From the NCBI GenBank assembly GCA_964599095.1, contig CAZREB010000006.1, positions 186,001 through 250,000 on the forward strand: 64,000 bases of DNA, read 5' to 3'. This stretch comes from SZAS-79 sp964599095 (GTDB lineage: Bacteria; Pseudomonadota; Gammaproteobacteria; Burkholderiales; SG8-39). The translations under genes and the position numbers were made by a program. The stretch's first letter is position 1; each line of letters begins with the position of its first letter. This document shows, in pieces, positions 8,461-17,884 of this stretch. Below the pieces are notes generated by a model. That model did no database searches. It was not told the origin of the DNA and saw nothing but the letters and a program-made list of their open reading frames with translations.

Positions 8461-10005
<1,545 letters not shown>

Positions 10006-10054
10006 GGCGTTTCCGTTTCTGAAAGTGAGATGTAGGTGCGGGCGCAGGGGTCGT

Positions 10055-10585
10055 TCAGCTGCCCATCAATCCTGCGTTCATGGCTTCGAGCTTGCCGCGC
10101 ACGGTGCCGTCGATGACCTGGTCGCCGACGCTCACCCGGGCCCCGCCGATGAGTTCTTGGTTGAGGCTGACCTGCGGCCGGATCTTGCGCTTGAAACGGC
10201 GTTCGAGGTCGGCCACCAGCGCCTCGAGTTCACCGGGCCCGAACGGGAATGCGGTCTCGATCTCGGCGTCGATCGCGCCCTCGCGCTCGGCCTTGAGCTG
10301 CTCGAACAGGTCGTGGATCGCGGGCAGCGCCTCGAGCCGCCGGTTCTCGGTCAGCATCTGGAGCAACGCCTTGGCTTCCGCGGGCATGCCCGGTGACGAA
10401 AACAGGTCGACGAATTGCGCGCCTGTTACCTTCGGGTTGCCCAGGATCTGGGCCATCTCTGGGGCCTGGGCGAACCGGGCAAGCTGCCCCAGCGTTTCGG
10501 ACCACTGCGCAAGCGAGCCGGACTTGTCGGCCATGGCAAACAGCGCCTCGGCATAGGGTCTCGCGATGGTGACTGTCTCGGCCAT
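10055..10585 (-). CDS. atpH: F1Fo ATP synthase subunit delta
   Basis: This protein of 176 residues is the delta subunit of the peripheral stalk; it ties the b subunits to the top of F1. It begins MAETVTIARPYAEALFAMAD, the usual OSCP/delta start with the ARPYAEA motif. The C-terminal part has the family block LNQELIGGARVSVGDQVIDG and ends in GTVRGKLEAMNAGLM. The ATG at 10585 is five bases after the atpF stop. A much longer open frame continues upstream through atpF and atpE in another phase, but only this part is real. Confidence 0.95.
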   Translation of the reverse strand: MAETVTIARPYAEALFAMADKSGSLAQWSETLGQLARFAQAPEMAQILGNPKVTGAQFVDLFSSPGMPAEAKALLQMLTENRRLEALPAIHDLFEQLKAEREGAIDAEIETAFPFGPGELEALVADLERRFKRKIRPQVSLNQELIGGARVSVGDQVIDGTVRGKLEAMNAGLMGS

Positions 10586-10590
10586 CCGGA

Positions 10591-11061
10591 TCAGAGCTCT
10601 TTCTTCAATTGCGCCAGGAGCTCGGCATGCGACTGGGCGTTGACTTCGCGGCGCAGGATCTTCTCGGCGCCGGCTACGGCGAGCGAGGCAACCTGCTCGC
10701 GCAGCGTTTCGCGTGCGCGGGACACGTCTTGCTCGATCTCGGCCTTGGCTGCAGCCTTCTCGCGGCCGCTTTCTTCCTTGGCCGCCTCCTTGGCTGCCTC
10801 GATCATCTGCGCGGCGCGCTTCTCGGCCTGCTGGAGGATCTCCGCCGCGCGGGCGCGCGCCGCGTTGATCTCTTCCTCGGCCTGCCGGGCGGACACCTCG
10901 AGCGACTTGCGCCCCTGGTCGGCGGCGGCAAGGCCGTCGGCGATGGTCTTCTGGCGGGTCTCGATCGCGCGCAGCATCGGCGGCCACACGAATTTGATCG
11001 TGAACGCGATGAACGCCAGGAACACCAGCGCCTGCGCGATTATCGTAAAGGTGATGTTCAT
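10591..11061 (-). CDS. atpF: F1Fo ATP synthase subunit b
   Basis: This protein of 156 residues is the membrane-anchored peripheral stalk subunit b. Residues 5-25 form the single transmembrane segment (ITFTIIAQALVFLAFIAFTI). It runs into KFVWPPMLRAIETRQKTIAD, the conserved membrane-exit motif. The rest is a long charged coiled coil rich in Ala, Glu, Lys and Arg, as expected for the right-handed stalk. It sits between atpE and atpH with 27 and 5 bases of spacing. Confidence 0.97.
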   Translation of the reverse strand: MNITFTIIAQALVFLAFIAFTIKFVWPPMLRAIETRQKTIADGLAAADQGRKSLEVSARQAEEEINAARARAAEILQQAEKRAAQMIEAAKEAAKEESGREKAAAKAEIEQDVSRARETLREQVASLAVAGAEKILRREVNAQSHAELLAQLKKEL

Positions 11062-11088
11062 GCTTCCCCCTTGCGGGATTGCCCGTGC

Positions 11089-11361
11089 TTAGCCGAGCTT
11101 GCCGAGGAGCGGGTTGCCGGTGGCGAACCAGAGCGCGAGGCCGACCCCGATGATGAACGAGGCGTCGATCAGGCCGAGCAGCAGGAAGACCTTGGCTTGC
11201 AGCGAGTCGGTGAGCTCGGGCTGGCGCGCGGCGGCCTCGAGGAAGCGGCTGCACATGATGCCCACGCCCACGCACGCGCCAAGCGCACCCAGGCCGATCA
11301 TGAGGCCGATGCCGATGCCGGTGTAGGCCTGCACCATCGCGATCATTTGCATTTTGTCCAT
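11089..11361 (-). CDS. atpE: F1Fo ATP synthase subunit c
   Basis: This 90-residue hairpin protein forms the rotor ring in the membrane. Helix 1 is glycine-rich (GIGIGLMIGLGALGACVGVG), the polar loop has AARQPEL, and helix 2 has the ion-carrying carboxylate in LLLGLIDASFIIGVG. The aspartate, without the Na+-type Gln/Glu/Ser set, points to proton coupling. It has the normal position between atpB and atpF. Confidence 0.97.
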   Translation of the reverse strand: MDKMQMIAMVQAYTGIGIGLMIGLGALGACVGVGIMCSRFLEAAARQPELTDSLQAKVFLLLGLIDASFIIGVGLALWFATGNPLLGKLG

Positions 11362-11410
11362 TGCCAGTTTCCTTTCTTTTGCGGAAGAGTAGTCGGGAGG
11401 ATCGGGTGAA

Positions 11411-12214
11411 TCAGTGGTGCTCGTGCGCCATCGTCAGGTACACGATGGTGAGCATCATGAAGATGTAGGCCTGCAGCGCGACGATCAGGATGTGGAAGAT
11501 CGCCCAGGAAAGGCCGAGGAAGAAGCTGAAGAAGATGCCGACCGCACCGGTGGCGGCCCATGTCCACAGGAGCAGGAAGATCAGCTCGCCAGCGTACATG
11601 TTGCCGTACAGCCGCAGGGAGTGGGAAAGCGGCTTGGAGAGGTACTCGATCGCATTGAAAAGCAGGTTCAGCGGGAACAGCACTTTGCCGAACGGCGTGG
11701 CGAACAACTCGTGCATCCAGCCGCCGAGTCCCTTCACCTTGATCGAAAAGTAGATCATCAGGGCAAAGACCGTCAGCGCCAGTGCGAACGTGGTGTTCAC
11801 GTCCGCGGTCGGGACGATTCGGAATCCATGCTCGGAGATGTGGTGGGTTCCCTTCGCGATGATGTCCACCGGCAGGAAATCCATGGCGTTCATCAGCAGG
11901 ACCCAGACGAACACCGTCAGCGCGGCCGGCGCGATGAAGGCGCTTCGGTCGCCGTGCTTGAAAATGCTCTTGGCCTGGTCGTCGACGAACGTGAACAACA
12001 GCTCGACGAATGCCTGGCGCCTGTTCGGCACGCCGGAAGTCGCGCCGCGCACGACCCACCAGATGAAGCCGATGCCGACGAAGCCGAGCAGAATTGCAAC
12101 GGCGACGGAGTCGAAATTGATAGACCAGAACCCGCTGTCGCCAAACTGGTGGCTGCCGTGGGTCAGGTGATGGCCGATGTACTCGGTGGGATTGAGTTCT
12201 TTATCTGCTGCCAT
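11411..12214 (-). CDS. atpB: F1Fo ATP synthase subunit a
   Basis: This protein of 267 residues is the stator membrane subunit that forms the two proton half-channels. It has five to six hydrophobic helices. The essential arginine lies in the penultimate helix (LSKPLSHSLRLYGNMYAGEL). A conserved pattern in the last helix reads LQAYIFMMLTIVYLTMAHEH. Its start overlaps the end of atpI by 14 bases. Confidence 0.97.
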   Translation of the reverse strand: MAADKELNPTEYIGHHLTHGSHQFGDSGFWSINFDSVAVAILLGFVGIGFIWWVVRGATSGVPNRRQAFVELLFTFVDDQAKSIFKHGDRSAFIAPAALTVFVWVLLMNAMDFLPVDIIAKGTHHISEHGFRIVPTADVNTTFALALTVFALMIYFSIKVKGLGGWMHELFATPFGKVLFPLNLLFNAIEYLSKPLSHSLRLYGNMYAGELIFLLLWTWAATGAVGIFFSFFLGLSWAIFHILIVALQAYIFMMLTIVYLTMAHEHH

Positions 12215-12578
12215 TGTCGCGGACGAAAAATGCCATCGAAAAAATCAGGATCGACAAAACGAAAGACCCGACGCATGCGGGCGCGATCACATCCTCGTAG
12301 GTTTTCAACACCAGCCAGAGAAGAATTACCGAGAGTCCGATCTTGACCGACTCGGCCTGCAGCGCCGTCACCAGCGTCCCCCCTGCAGACTTGTCCTTGC
12401 CCCTTTGCACCACCACTGCGAAACCCAACCCGGCCACCAGGCCCACTGCCCCGCCAAGTGCGGCGGACAGCGCGCCGTGCGCCCCTTCAAGCCAGCCGGA
12501 GAACAGCGCCGTTGCCGCCATGGCGATGACCTGCCAGCCAACGACGGTGCGGATCGGCTTGCTCTTGATGCGCGGCAT
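12201..12578 (-). CDS. atpI: ATP synthase subunit I
   Basis: This 125-residue membrane protein has four hydrophobic segments and opens the atp operon. AtpI proteins help assemble the c-ring and may act in Mg2+ handling; sequence conservation is low, and the assignment rests on position, size and topology. The glycine-rich segment AALGGAVGLVAGLGFAVVVQ in the middle fits the family. A good sigma-70 promoter lies 35-64 bases upstream. Confidence 0.85.
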   Translation of the reverse strand: MPRIKSKPIRTVVGWQVIAMAATALFSGWLEGAHGALSAALGGAVGLVAGLGFAVVVQRGKDKSAGGTLVTALQAESVKIGLSVILLWLVLKTYEDVIAPACVGSFVLSILIFSMAFFVRDNGSR

Positions 12579-12612
12579 CGGGATCGTTCTTTCGCATCGA
12601 GCAAACTCGTTG

Positions 12613-12642
12613 ATTGTAATTGTCCTTGGCGTTTACCGTCAA
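12613..12642 (-). promoter_or_regulatory. sigma-70 promoter of the atp operon
   Basis: On the minus strand, TTGACG (12637-12642) and TACAAT (12613-12618) are 18 bases apart, each one mismatch from consensus. They lie between the parB stop (12676) and the atpI start (12578), so they can drive the whole atp operon independently of the mnmG-parB genes. Confidence 0.65.
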
Positions 12643-12675
12643 TCCGGCGCGGCGGTGCAGCAATGCGTTCCGCGA

Positions 12676-13521
12676 TTATTGCCGTCCCAGCTTTGCAATC
12701 AGTTCATCGAGGTGCTCGAAACTCGAATAGTGGATCACGAGCTTGCCGTGGCCTTTGCGACCCGCCTTGATCTGCACGCTGGTGCCGATCTTCTCGGCGG
12801 TTTCTTCCTCCAGGCGCGCGATGTCGCGGTCGACCTTCTTGCGTCGCGCGGGCTTGTTGTCGCCCTTGAGCCACTGCTGCGCCAGCGCCTCGGCTTCGCG
12901 CACTGAGAGCCCCCGCGCCGCCACGCGATTCGCGGCCTCGACCTGGCGTGCCGCATCGAGCCCCAGCAATGCGCGCGCATGACCCATTTCGAGCACGCCT
13001 TCCATCACCATGGCCTGCACCGGCCTTGCGAGACTCAGCAGTCGCAGCAGGTTGCTGGCGGCGCTTCGCGATCGCCCGACTGCGTCGGCGGCCTGCTGGT
13101 GAGTCAGCTTGAATTCCTGCACTAGGCGTTGCAGGCCCGCGGCCTCCTCCATCGCATTGAGGTTCTCGCGCTGGATGTTCTCGATCAGCGCCATCGCAAG
13201 GGCCGACTCGTCGGGAACTTCGCGCACGAGTGCCGGCACTTCATCGAGTCCCGCGAGTTGCGCCGCGCGCCAGCGGCGCTCGCCCGCGATCAACTCGTAG
13301 CGGTCGCGCTCCACCGGCCTCACGAGTACCGGCTGCATCAGCCCTTGGGTCTTGATCGACGCAGCGAGTTCCGCCAGGGCCTCCTGATCCATCTTCGTTC
13401 GCGGCTGGTATTTTCCAGGCCGGATGCGGTTGACGGCGAGCTTCATCAGCGCATCCTTGGGCGGTTCATCCCCCCCAAGCAGTGCGTCGAGTCCTCGACC
13501 GAGCCCTTTTTGCTTGATCAT
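12676..13521 (-). CDS. parB: chromosome-partitioning protein ParB
   Basis: This 281-residue CTP-dependent DNA clamp loads at parS and spreads to organise the origin region. The N-terminus MIKQKGLGRGLDALLGG is typical of chromosomal ParB/Spo0J. The ParB/Srx-like domain contains the GERRWRAAQLAG CTP-binding box and IENIQRENLNAMEEA. The helix-turn-helix region (LTHQQAADAVGRSRSAASNL) follows, then a C-terminal dimerisation domain. The start at 13521 has GAGGAAACC just upstream; an in-frame extension further upstream lies inside parA and is rejected. It follows parA by 10 bases. Two parS sites lie near 16.9 kb in the same cluster. Confidence 0.96.
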   Translation of the reverse strand: MIKQKGLGRGLDALLGGDEPPKDALMKLAVNRIRPGKYQPRTKMDQEALAELAASIKTQGLMQPVLVRPVERDRYELIAGERRWRAAQLAGLDEVPALVREVPDESALAMALIENIQRENLNAMEEAAGLQRLVQEFKLTHQQAADAVGRSRSAASNLLRLLSLARPVQAMVMEGVLEMGHARALLGLDAARQVEAANRVAARGLSVREAEALAQQWLKGDNKPARRKKVDRDIARLEEETAEKIGTSVQIKAGRKGHGKLVIHYSSFEHLDELIAKLGRQ

Positions 13522-13531
13522 TGCGGTTTCC

Positions 13532-14302
13532 TCATGCGGCGTTGCCGGGCGAGAGGATCTCGTCGGCGAGCGCGAGATAGGCTTGTGCGCCCTTCGAAGC
13601 GCGGTCCCAGACGACGGCGGCAATTCCGTAACTCGGCGCCTCTGCCAGGCGTACGTTGCGCGGCACCAGCGTCTTGAACACCTTGCTGCCAAAATGCTGT
13701 TCGAGTTGCGCCGACACCTGTTGCGAAAGCGTGTTGCGGGGGTCGTACATCGTCCGCAGCAGGCCGCCGATCTCGAGCGCGGGGTTCAAATGGGCCCGAA
13801 CCCGCTTGATCGTGCCGACGAGGTCCGAGAGGCCTTCGAGCGCGTAATACTCGCATTGCATCGGGATCAGGACTTCGCGCGCCGCCACCAGCCCGTTGAT
13901 CGTCAGGAGCGAAAGCGAAGGTGGGCAATCGATCAGTACGAAGTCGTAGTCGCCCTCGACGCTCGACAGTGCCGCCTTCAGGCGTCCTTCGCGGTTCGGC
14001 AGGTCGACGAGTTCGACTTCCGCACCGGCGAGTTCGCGATTGGCTGGGAGCAGGTCGTACTTTCCGGACTCCGATGCCGTGCGGATGCCGGCTACCTCGC
14101 CCAGGCCGAGCAACACCTGGTACACGGTGCGCGACACGGATTTCTTGTCTACGCCGCTTCCCGTGGTCGCGTTGCCCTGAGGATCGAGGTCGATCAGGAG
14201 CACCCGCTTGCCGCTCGAGGAAAGGCTCGCTGCCAAGTTGACGCTGGTCGTCGTCTTGCCGACGCCACCCTTCTGGTTCACTACCGCGATGATGCGAGCC
14301 AT
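13532..14302 (-). CDS. parA: chromosome-partitioning ATPase ParA (Soj)
   Basis: This Walker-type ATPase of 256 residues forms the nucleoid-bound gradient that moves ParB-parS complexes. The deviant Walker A motif is VVNQKGGVGKTTTSVNLAA near the N-terminus. LLIDLDPQGNATTG and FVLIDCPPSLSLLTINGL supply the Walker A' and B parts. Two in-frame ATGs compete. The one at 14302 gives the usual MARIIAVVNQ start; the one at 14308 overlaps the rsmG stop (ATGA) and would add two residues. Neither has a clear Shine-Dalgarno sequence, so translational coupling is likely. Confidence 0.95.
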   Translation of the reverse strand: MARIIAVVNQKGGVGKTTTSVNLAASLSSSGKRVLLIDLDPQGNATTGSGVDKKSVSRTVYQVLLGLGEVAGIRTASESGKYDLLPANRELAGAEVELVDLPNREGRLKAALSSVEGDYDFVLIDCPPSLSLLTINGLVAAREVLIPMQCEYYALEGLSDLVGTIKRVRAHLNPALEIGGLLRTMYDPRNTLSQQVSAQLEQHFGSKVFKTLVPRNVRLAEAPSYGIAAVVWDRASKGAQAYLALADEILSPGNAA

Positions 14303-14304
14303 CG

Positions 14305-14931
14305 TCATGCGGCCGCGCTGCAAAGAACGAGGTGGCGTTCGCCGTCGACGCGCGGGACGCAGAGCTTTACCACCGTGTCGCATCGCACGCCGCCGGGTAC
14401 TCTCGCGATCTCCTCGTGAGGGTAGAGTCCCTTCATCGCGGCAAAAAAACCTCCCGGCCTCACCAAGTGGCGGCACGCGCCGATGAAATCGGCAAGCTCG
14501 GCAAACGCGCGTGAAATCGCGCCGTCGAAAAGCTCGCCAGGCCGCCAGTCTTCCGCCCGTCCGACGTGCACATTGGCGTTCTTCAACCCCAATTCGATCA
14601 CCGCCTGCTGCATGAACGCCCCCTTCTTGTGGTTGCTGTCATTGAGCGTCACGCGCTGTCCGGGCCTTGCGATTGCGATCGGGATTCCGGGCAAGCCTCC
14701 GCCGGCGCCCACGTCGACCAGAGCGCCCTCAGGCAGGTAGGGCAGCACCGAGAGCGAGTCAATAATGTGATGGCTGACCATCCGTTCGGGCTGGCGGATC
14801 GCCGTAAGGTTGTAGGTGCGGTTCCATTTGGCCAGCAGGTCCACGTAGGCGAGAAGCTTTCGCGATGCATCCTCCGGGAGCACGAGCCCGAGCGCGGCGA
14901 GTCCCTCGGCAAGCGCAGCCGCGGGGGTCAT
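14305..14931 (-). CDS. rsmG: 16S rRNA (guanine-527 N7)-methyltransferase
   Basis: This 208-residue S-adenosylmethionine-dependent enzyme methylates N7 of G527 in 16S rRNA. The SAM site reads VDVGAGGGLPGIPIAIARPG. The GidB-type motifs HHIIDSLSVLPYLPEG and VISRAFA-like GAISRAFAELADFI are present. It overlaps the mnmG stop by four bases and the parA start region by a few bases, the conserved mnmG-rsmG-parA-parB order. Confidence 0.95.
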   Translation of the reverse strand: MTPAAALAEGLAALGLVLPEDASRKLLAYVDLLAKWNRTYNLTAIRQPERMVSHHIIDSLSVLPYLPEGALVDVGAGGGLPGIPIAIARPGQRVTLNDSNHKKGAFMQQAVIELGLKNANVHVGRAEDWRPGELFDGAISRAFAELADFIGACRHLVRPGGFFAAMKGLYPHEEIARVPGGVRCDTVVKLCVPRVDGERHLVLCSAAA

Positions 14932-16820
14932 GCCGATTTCTTTTTGGCAGGAAAGCCGCGCTTCAGGTGCACAAGCAGCAGCGATATCGCTGCCGGAGTG
15001 ATGCCTTGCATGCGTGCCGCCTGCCCGATCGTCTCTGGCCTGAAGCGGTTGAGCTTCTGCTGTGCTTCACGCGAAAGGCCTCGCACTTCGGAGTAATCGA
15101 GTTCGGAGGGCAGGCGGAGCGAATCCTGAGATTCGCGCCTTTCGACCTCGGTTCGCTGGCGCGTGATATAGCCGGAGTACTTGGCTTGGATTTCGACCTG
15201 CTCTGCGACAATCGGGTCGGCTGGCGCTGGACCGGCGCCCGGCAGCGTCATCAGGGACGTGTAGCTCACGTCCGGACGGCGCAGCAAGTCGGCCAACGCA
15301 TATTCGCGCTCCAACGCCTTGCCAAGGATGCTTTCGGCTTGCGTCGCGGGGACGGTCTTTGGATTCACCCACACTGACCGGAGCCGCTCCTGCTCGGCAG
15401 CAATTGCATCCCGCTTGCGATTGAATGCATCCCATCGCCGATCGTCGACCAAGCCTAGCGAACGCCCAATTTCCGTCAGCCGCAGGTCAGCGTTGTCTTC
15501 CCTGAGCATCAAGCGATACTCCGCCCGGCTGGTAAACATGCGATAAGGCTCTGAAACACCACGGGTAATCAGGTCATCTACGAGAACCCCAAGATAGGCT
15601 TCGTCCCGGCGCGGCGACCAGCCTTCCTTGCCCAGGGTCTGCCGGGCGGCGTTGATGCCGGCCAGAAGGCCTTGCGCCGCGGCTTCCTCGTAACCGGTGG
15701 TGCCGTTGATCTGGCCCGCGAAAAACAGGCCCGACACAGACTTGGTCTCGAGCGAAGATTTGAGGTCGCGAGGGTCGAAATAGTCGTATTCAATTGCGTA
15801 GCCGGGTCGCAGGATATGCGCCTCTTCCAAGCCGGCAATGCTGTGGACCAGGTCAATCTGCACGTCGAACGGCAGACTGGTTGAAATCCCGTTGGGGTAG
15901 AACTCGTTGGTCGACAGGCCCTCGGGCTCGAGAAAGATCTGGTGGCTGGACTTGCCGGCGAAACGGTGAATCTTGTCTTCGATTGAAGGGCAATAGCGCG
16001 GTCCTACGCCCTGGATCACTCCGGTGAACATCGGCGAGCGATCGAGCCCGCCGCGAATGATCTCGTGGGTGCGCTCGTTGGTATGGGTTATCCAGCAAGG
16101 TAGCTGGGTCGGATGCATTTCACGCGCCCCAACGAATGAGAACACCGGTTCGGGTGTGTCGCCGGGTTGTTCCTTCATGCGTGCAAAATCGATCGTCCGG
16201 CCATCGATCCGCGGGGGCGTGCCGGTCTTCAGGCGCCCTGCTGGCAATTTCATTTCCCGCAGCCGGGCCGCCAGCGTCATGGCGGCAGCGTCGCCGGCCC
16301 GGCCCCCGCGGTAAGTCTGCAAACCGACATGTATCAGTCCGCCAAGGAAAGTGCCTGTTGTAAGAACCACCGCCCGGGACCGGAATTCAACGCCCCCTTG
16401 GGTAAGCACCCCGGCCACCGCCCCGCCTTCAAGAACAATATCGTCGACGGCCTGCTGGAACAGGGACAGGTTCGGTTGGTTCTCCAATCGGCGGCGAATC
16501 GCGCCCCTGTAGAGAACCCGGTCGGCTTGCGCGCGTGTCGCCCGCACAGCCGGACCCTTGGACGAATTCAGTGTCCGGAACTGAATGCCCGCCTCGTCGG
16601 TGGCGATTGCCATCGCCCCGCCGAGAGCGTCGATTTCTCTGACCAAATGACCCTTGCCTATCCCGCCGATCGAGGGGTTACAGGACATCTGGCCAAGCGT
16701 TTCGATGCTGTGCGTCAGGAGCAGCGTCTTGGCGCCGGCTCGGGCAGACGCGAGCGCAGCCTCGCTGCCGGCGTGACCGCCGCCAACAACAATCACGTCG
16801 AAATCGCTGCGAAATCGCAT
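14928..16820 (-). CDS. mnmG: tRNA uridine 5-carboxymethylaminomethyl modification enzyme MnmG (GidA)
   Basis: This FAD protein of 630 residues works with MnmE to make cmnm5U at the tRNA wobble position. It has the dinucleotide site VIVVGGGHAGSEAALASARA, the GidA signature GQMSCNPSIGGIGKGHLVRE, the second signature GYEEAAAQGLLAGINAA, and the C-terminal helical tRNA-binding domain. The ATG at 16820 gives MRFRSDFDVIVVGGG and the usual family length; an upstream in-frame ATG at 16874 would run through a parS site and is unlikely. Its partner mnmE is also in the window (30960). Confidence 0.96.
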   Translation of the reverse strand: MRFRSDFDVIVVGGGHAGSEAALASARAGAKTLLLTHSIETLGQMSCNPSIGGIGKGHLVREIDALGGAMAIATDEAGIQFRTLNSSKGPAVRATRAQADRVLYRGAIRRRLENQPNLSLFQQAVDDIVLEGGAVAGVLTQGGVEFRSRAVVLTTGTFLGGLIHVGLQTYRGGRAGDAAAMTLAARLREMKLPAGRLKTGTPPRIDGRTIDFARMKEQPGDTPEPVFSFVGAREMHPTQLPCWITHTNERTHEIIRGGLDRSPMFTGVIQGVGPRYCPSIEDKIHRFAGKSSHQIFLEPEGLSTNEFYPNGISTSLPFDVQIDLVHSIAGLEEAHILRPGYAIEYDYFDPRDLKSSLETKSVSGLFFAGQINGTTGYEEAAAQGLLAGINAARQTLGKEGWSPRRDEAYLGVLVDDLITRGVSEPYRMFTSRAEYRLMLREDNADLRLTEIGRSLGLVDDRRWDAFNRKRDAIAAEQERLRSVWVNPKTVPATQAESILGKALEREYALADLLRRPDVSYTSLMTLPGAGPAPADPIVAEQVEIQAKYSGYITRQRTEVERRESQDSLRLPSELDYSEVRGLSREAQQKLNRFRPETIGQAARMQGITPAAISLLLVHLKRGFPAKKKSA

Positions 16821-16866
16821 AGCGGGATGATTCGGGACCCTTCGGGGAGGCGCAATGATACGTGAA

Positions 16867-16882
16867 TGTTTCACGTGAAACT
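16867..16882. promoter_or_regulatory. parS site 1
   Basis: The sequence TGTTTCACGTGAAACT matches the 16-bp parS palindrome TGTTTCACGTGAAACA at 15 of 16 positions. ParB-CTP loads at this site. It lies 46 bases upstream of mnmG and about 3 kb from parAB. Confidence 0.88.
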
Positions 16883-16906
16883 AGGCGCCGGTCGAAGCGA
16901 CGCCGC

Positions 16907-16922
16907 TGTTCCACGTGGAACA
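16907..16922. promoter_or_regulatory. parS site 2
   Basis: TGTTCCACGTGGAACA is a perfect 16-bp palindrome of the parS type found in many proteobacteria. Its start is 40 bp from the start of site 1, so the two sites sit on nearly the same side of the helix. Both are in the mnmG leader/promoter region. Confidence 0.9.
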
Positions 16923-17090
16923 TGGCGCAGCGGCCCAAGGACTGCGGATCCGTGCAACGGGATCCGTCGATATAGCCTTTTTACGTAAGTAAATGCTAGC
17001 TGTGAAATTCGACTGCCATTTCGTCTAGCGGCGAATCGCAGACGCGACGATCGCGCCGATTCCCATTTGCCCTGGTACCCGAGTTGTGCG

Positions 17091-17880
17091 ATGAAGATCA
17101 CCGACGTCATCACCTTCAACTGCTTTGCGACGTGGGTGCTGGTACGAGACCGAGGGTGCGCCGGGCGTGGAAGTCATCACCAATGAATGGTTCACCGGCT
17201 GAGGCGACCGTTACGGGCCTTCGAGCATGGCAGAGAGCGCCGTCGCCGCGCTTCTCAAGTTCTCAATGATCGGCCGCGACTCGTTCGACGTCGCAGTGAT
17301 CCGGGAAGCGCCTAACAACAAGGTCAACGACTACGGTCTGGCCTGCATGACGATCTCCGACAACCGCCGGATCGACGCCGCGCTCCGGAACATCATTGGA
17401 AGGGCAAGCGGCAAGCCGACCCAGAAACTGATCGATGGCGCGTTCCGCACTGGCCGCATCCCCTACGCTACCGGCCTGCATTTTACCGACATGAGTTGTC
17501 TGACCTAAGCCGCCGTCGGCGAAGGGCTTGGCGATAAGGCGCAGGGCTTTCCAGCAGCGAAGATGAAGGTCGGGTTGGGTTCGGCGAAAAAGGATCTGCA
17601 AAGATCTAAGCAGTCCGCAGTGCAGTCGGTACCGGCCTTCTGCTCATAATCGACGTAAACCACCGCTACAACGTTCCGCGGTCAATCCAGTTCGGCCGCG
17701 AAATGGAGACGCTGGAAATCCCCTGGTGCGACGAGCCGGTGCCTCCCGAGGCTCTAGACGCTTACACGGAGCTTTCCCAAGCGCTCGACATGCAAGTGGC
17801 CGGGGAATCCGGGAGACCCGGAGCCGCTATGCAATCACTTGCGGGGATTGCTCGCGATTCCGCCCACGTTCGGGGCGAGC
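17091..17880 (+). pseudogene. decayed mandelate racemase/muconate lactonizing enzyme (enolase superfamily)
   Basis: Fragments in two frames together follow an enolase-superfamily sugar-acid dehydratase or racemase. MKITDVITFNCFATWVLV (from 17091) is the capping-domain start. A shift then leads to AALLKFSMIGRDSFDVAVI and a GKPTQKLIDGAFR block, with stops at 17200-17202 and 17506-17508. KMKVGLGSAKKDL (near 17560) carries the KxK-type catalytic lysine region. A second shift leads to LLIIDVNHRYNVPRSIQFG and LEIPWCDEPVPPEALDAY, which hold the metal-ligand Asp and Glu of the barrel. The remaining C-terminus is missing where the kinase gene begins. It is on the strand opposite to all neighbours and has at least two frameshifts and two stops, so it is dead. 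It fills the 1-kb gap between mnmG and the kinase. Confidence 0.8.
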
Positions 17881-17884
17881 CCGG

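Noticed and set aside
16821..17090. A promoter for mnmG
   Set aside because: Several AT-rich hexamers occur but no -35/-10 pair with 16-18 base spacing was convincing, so only the parS sites are listed.
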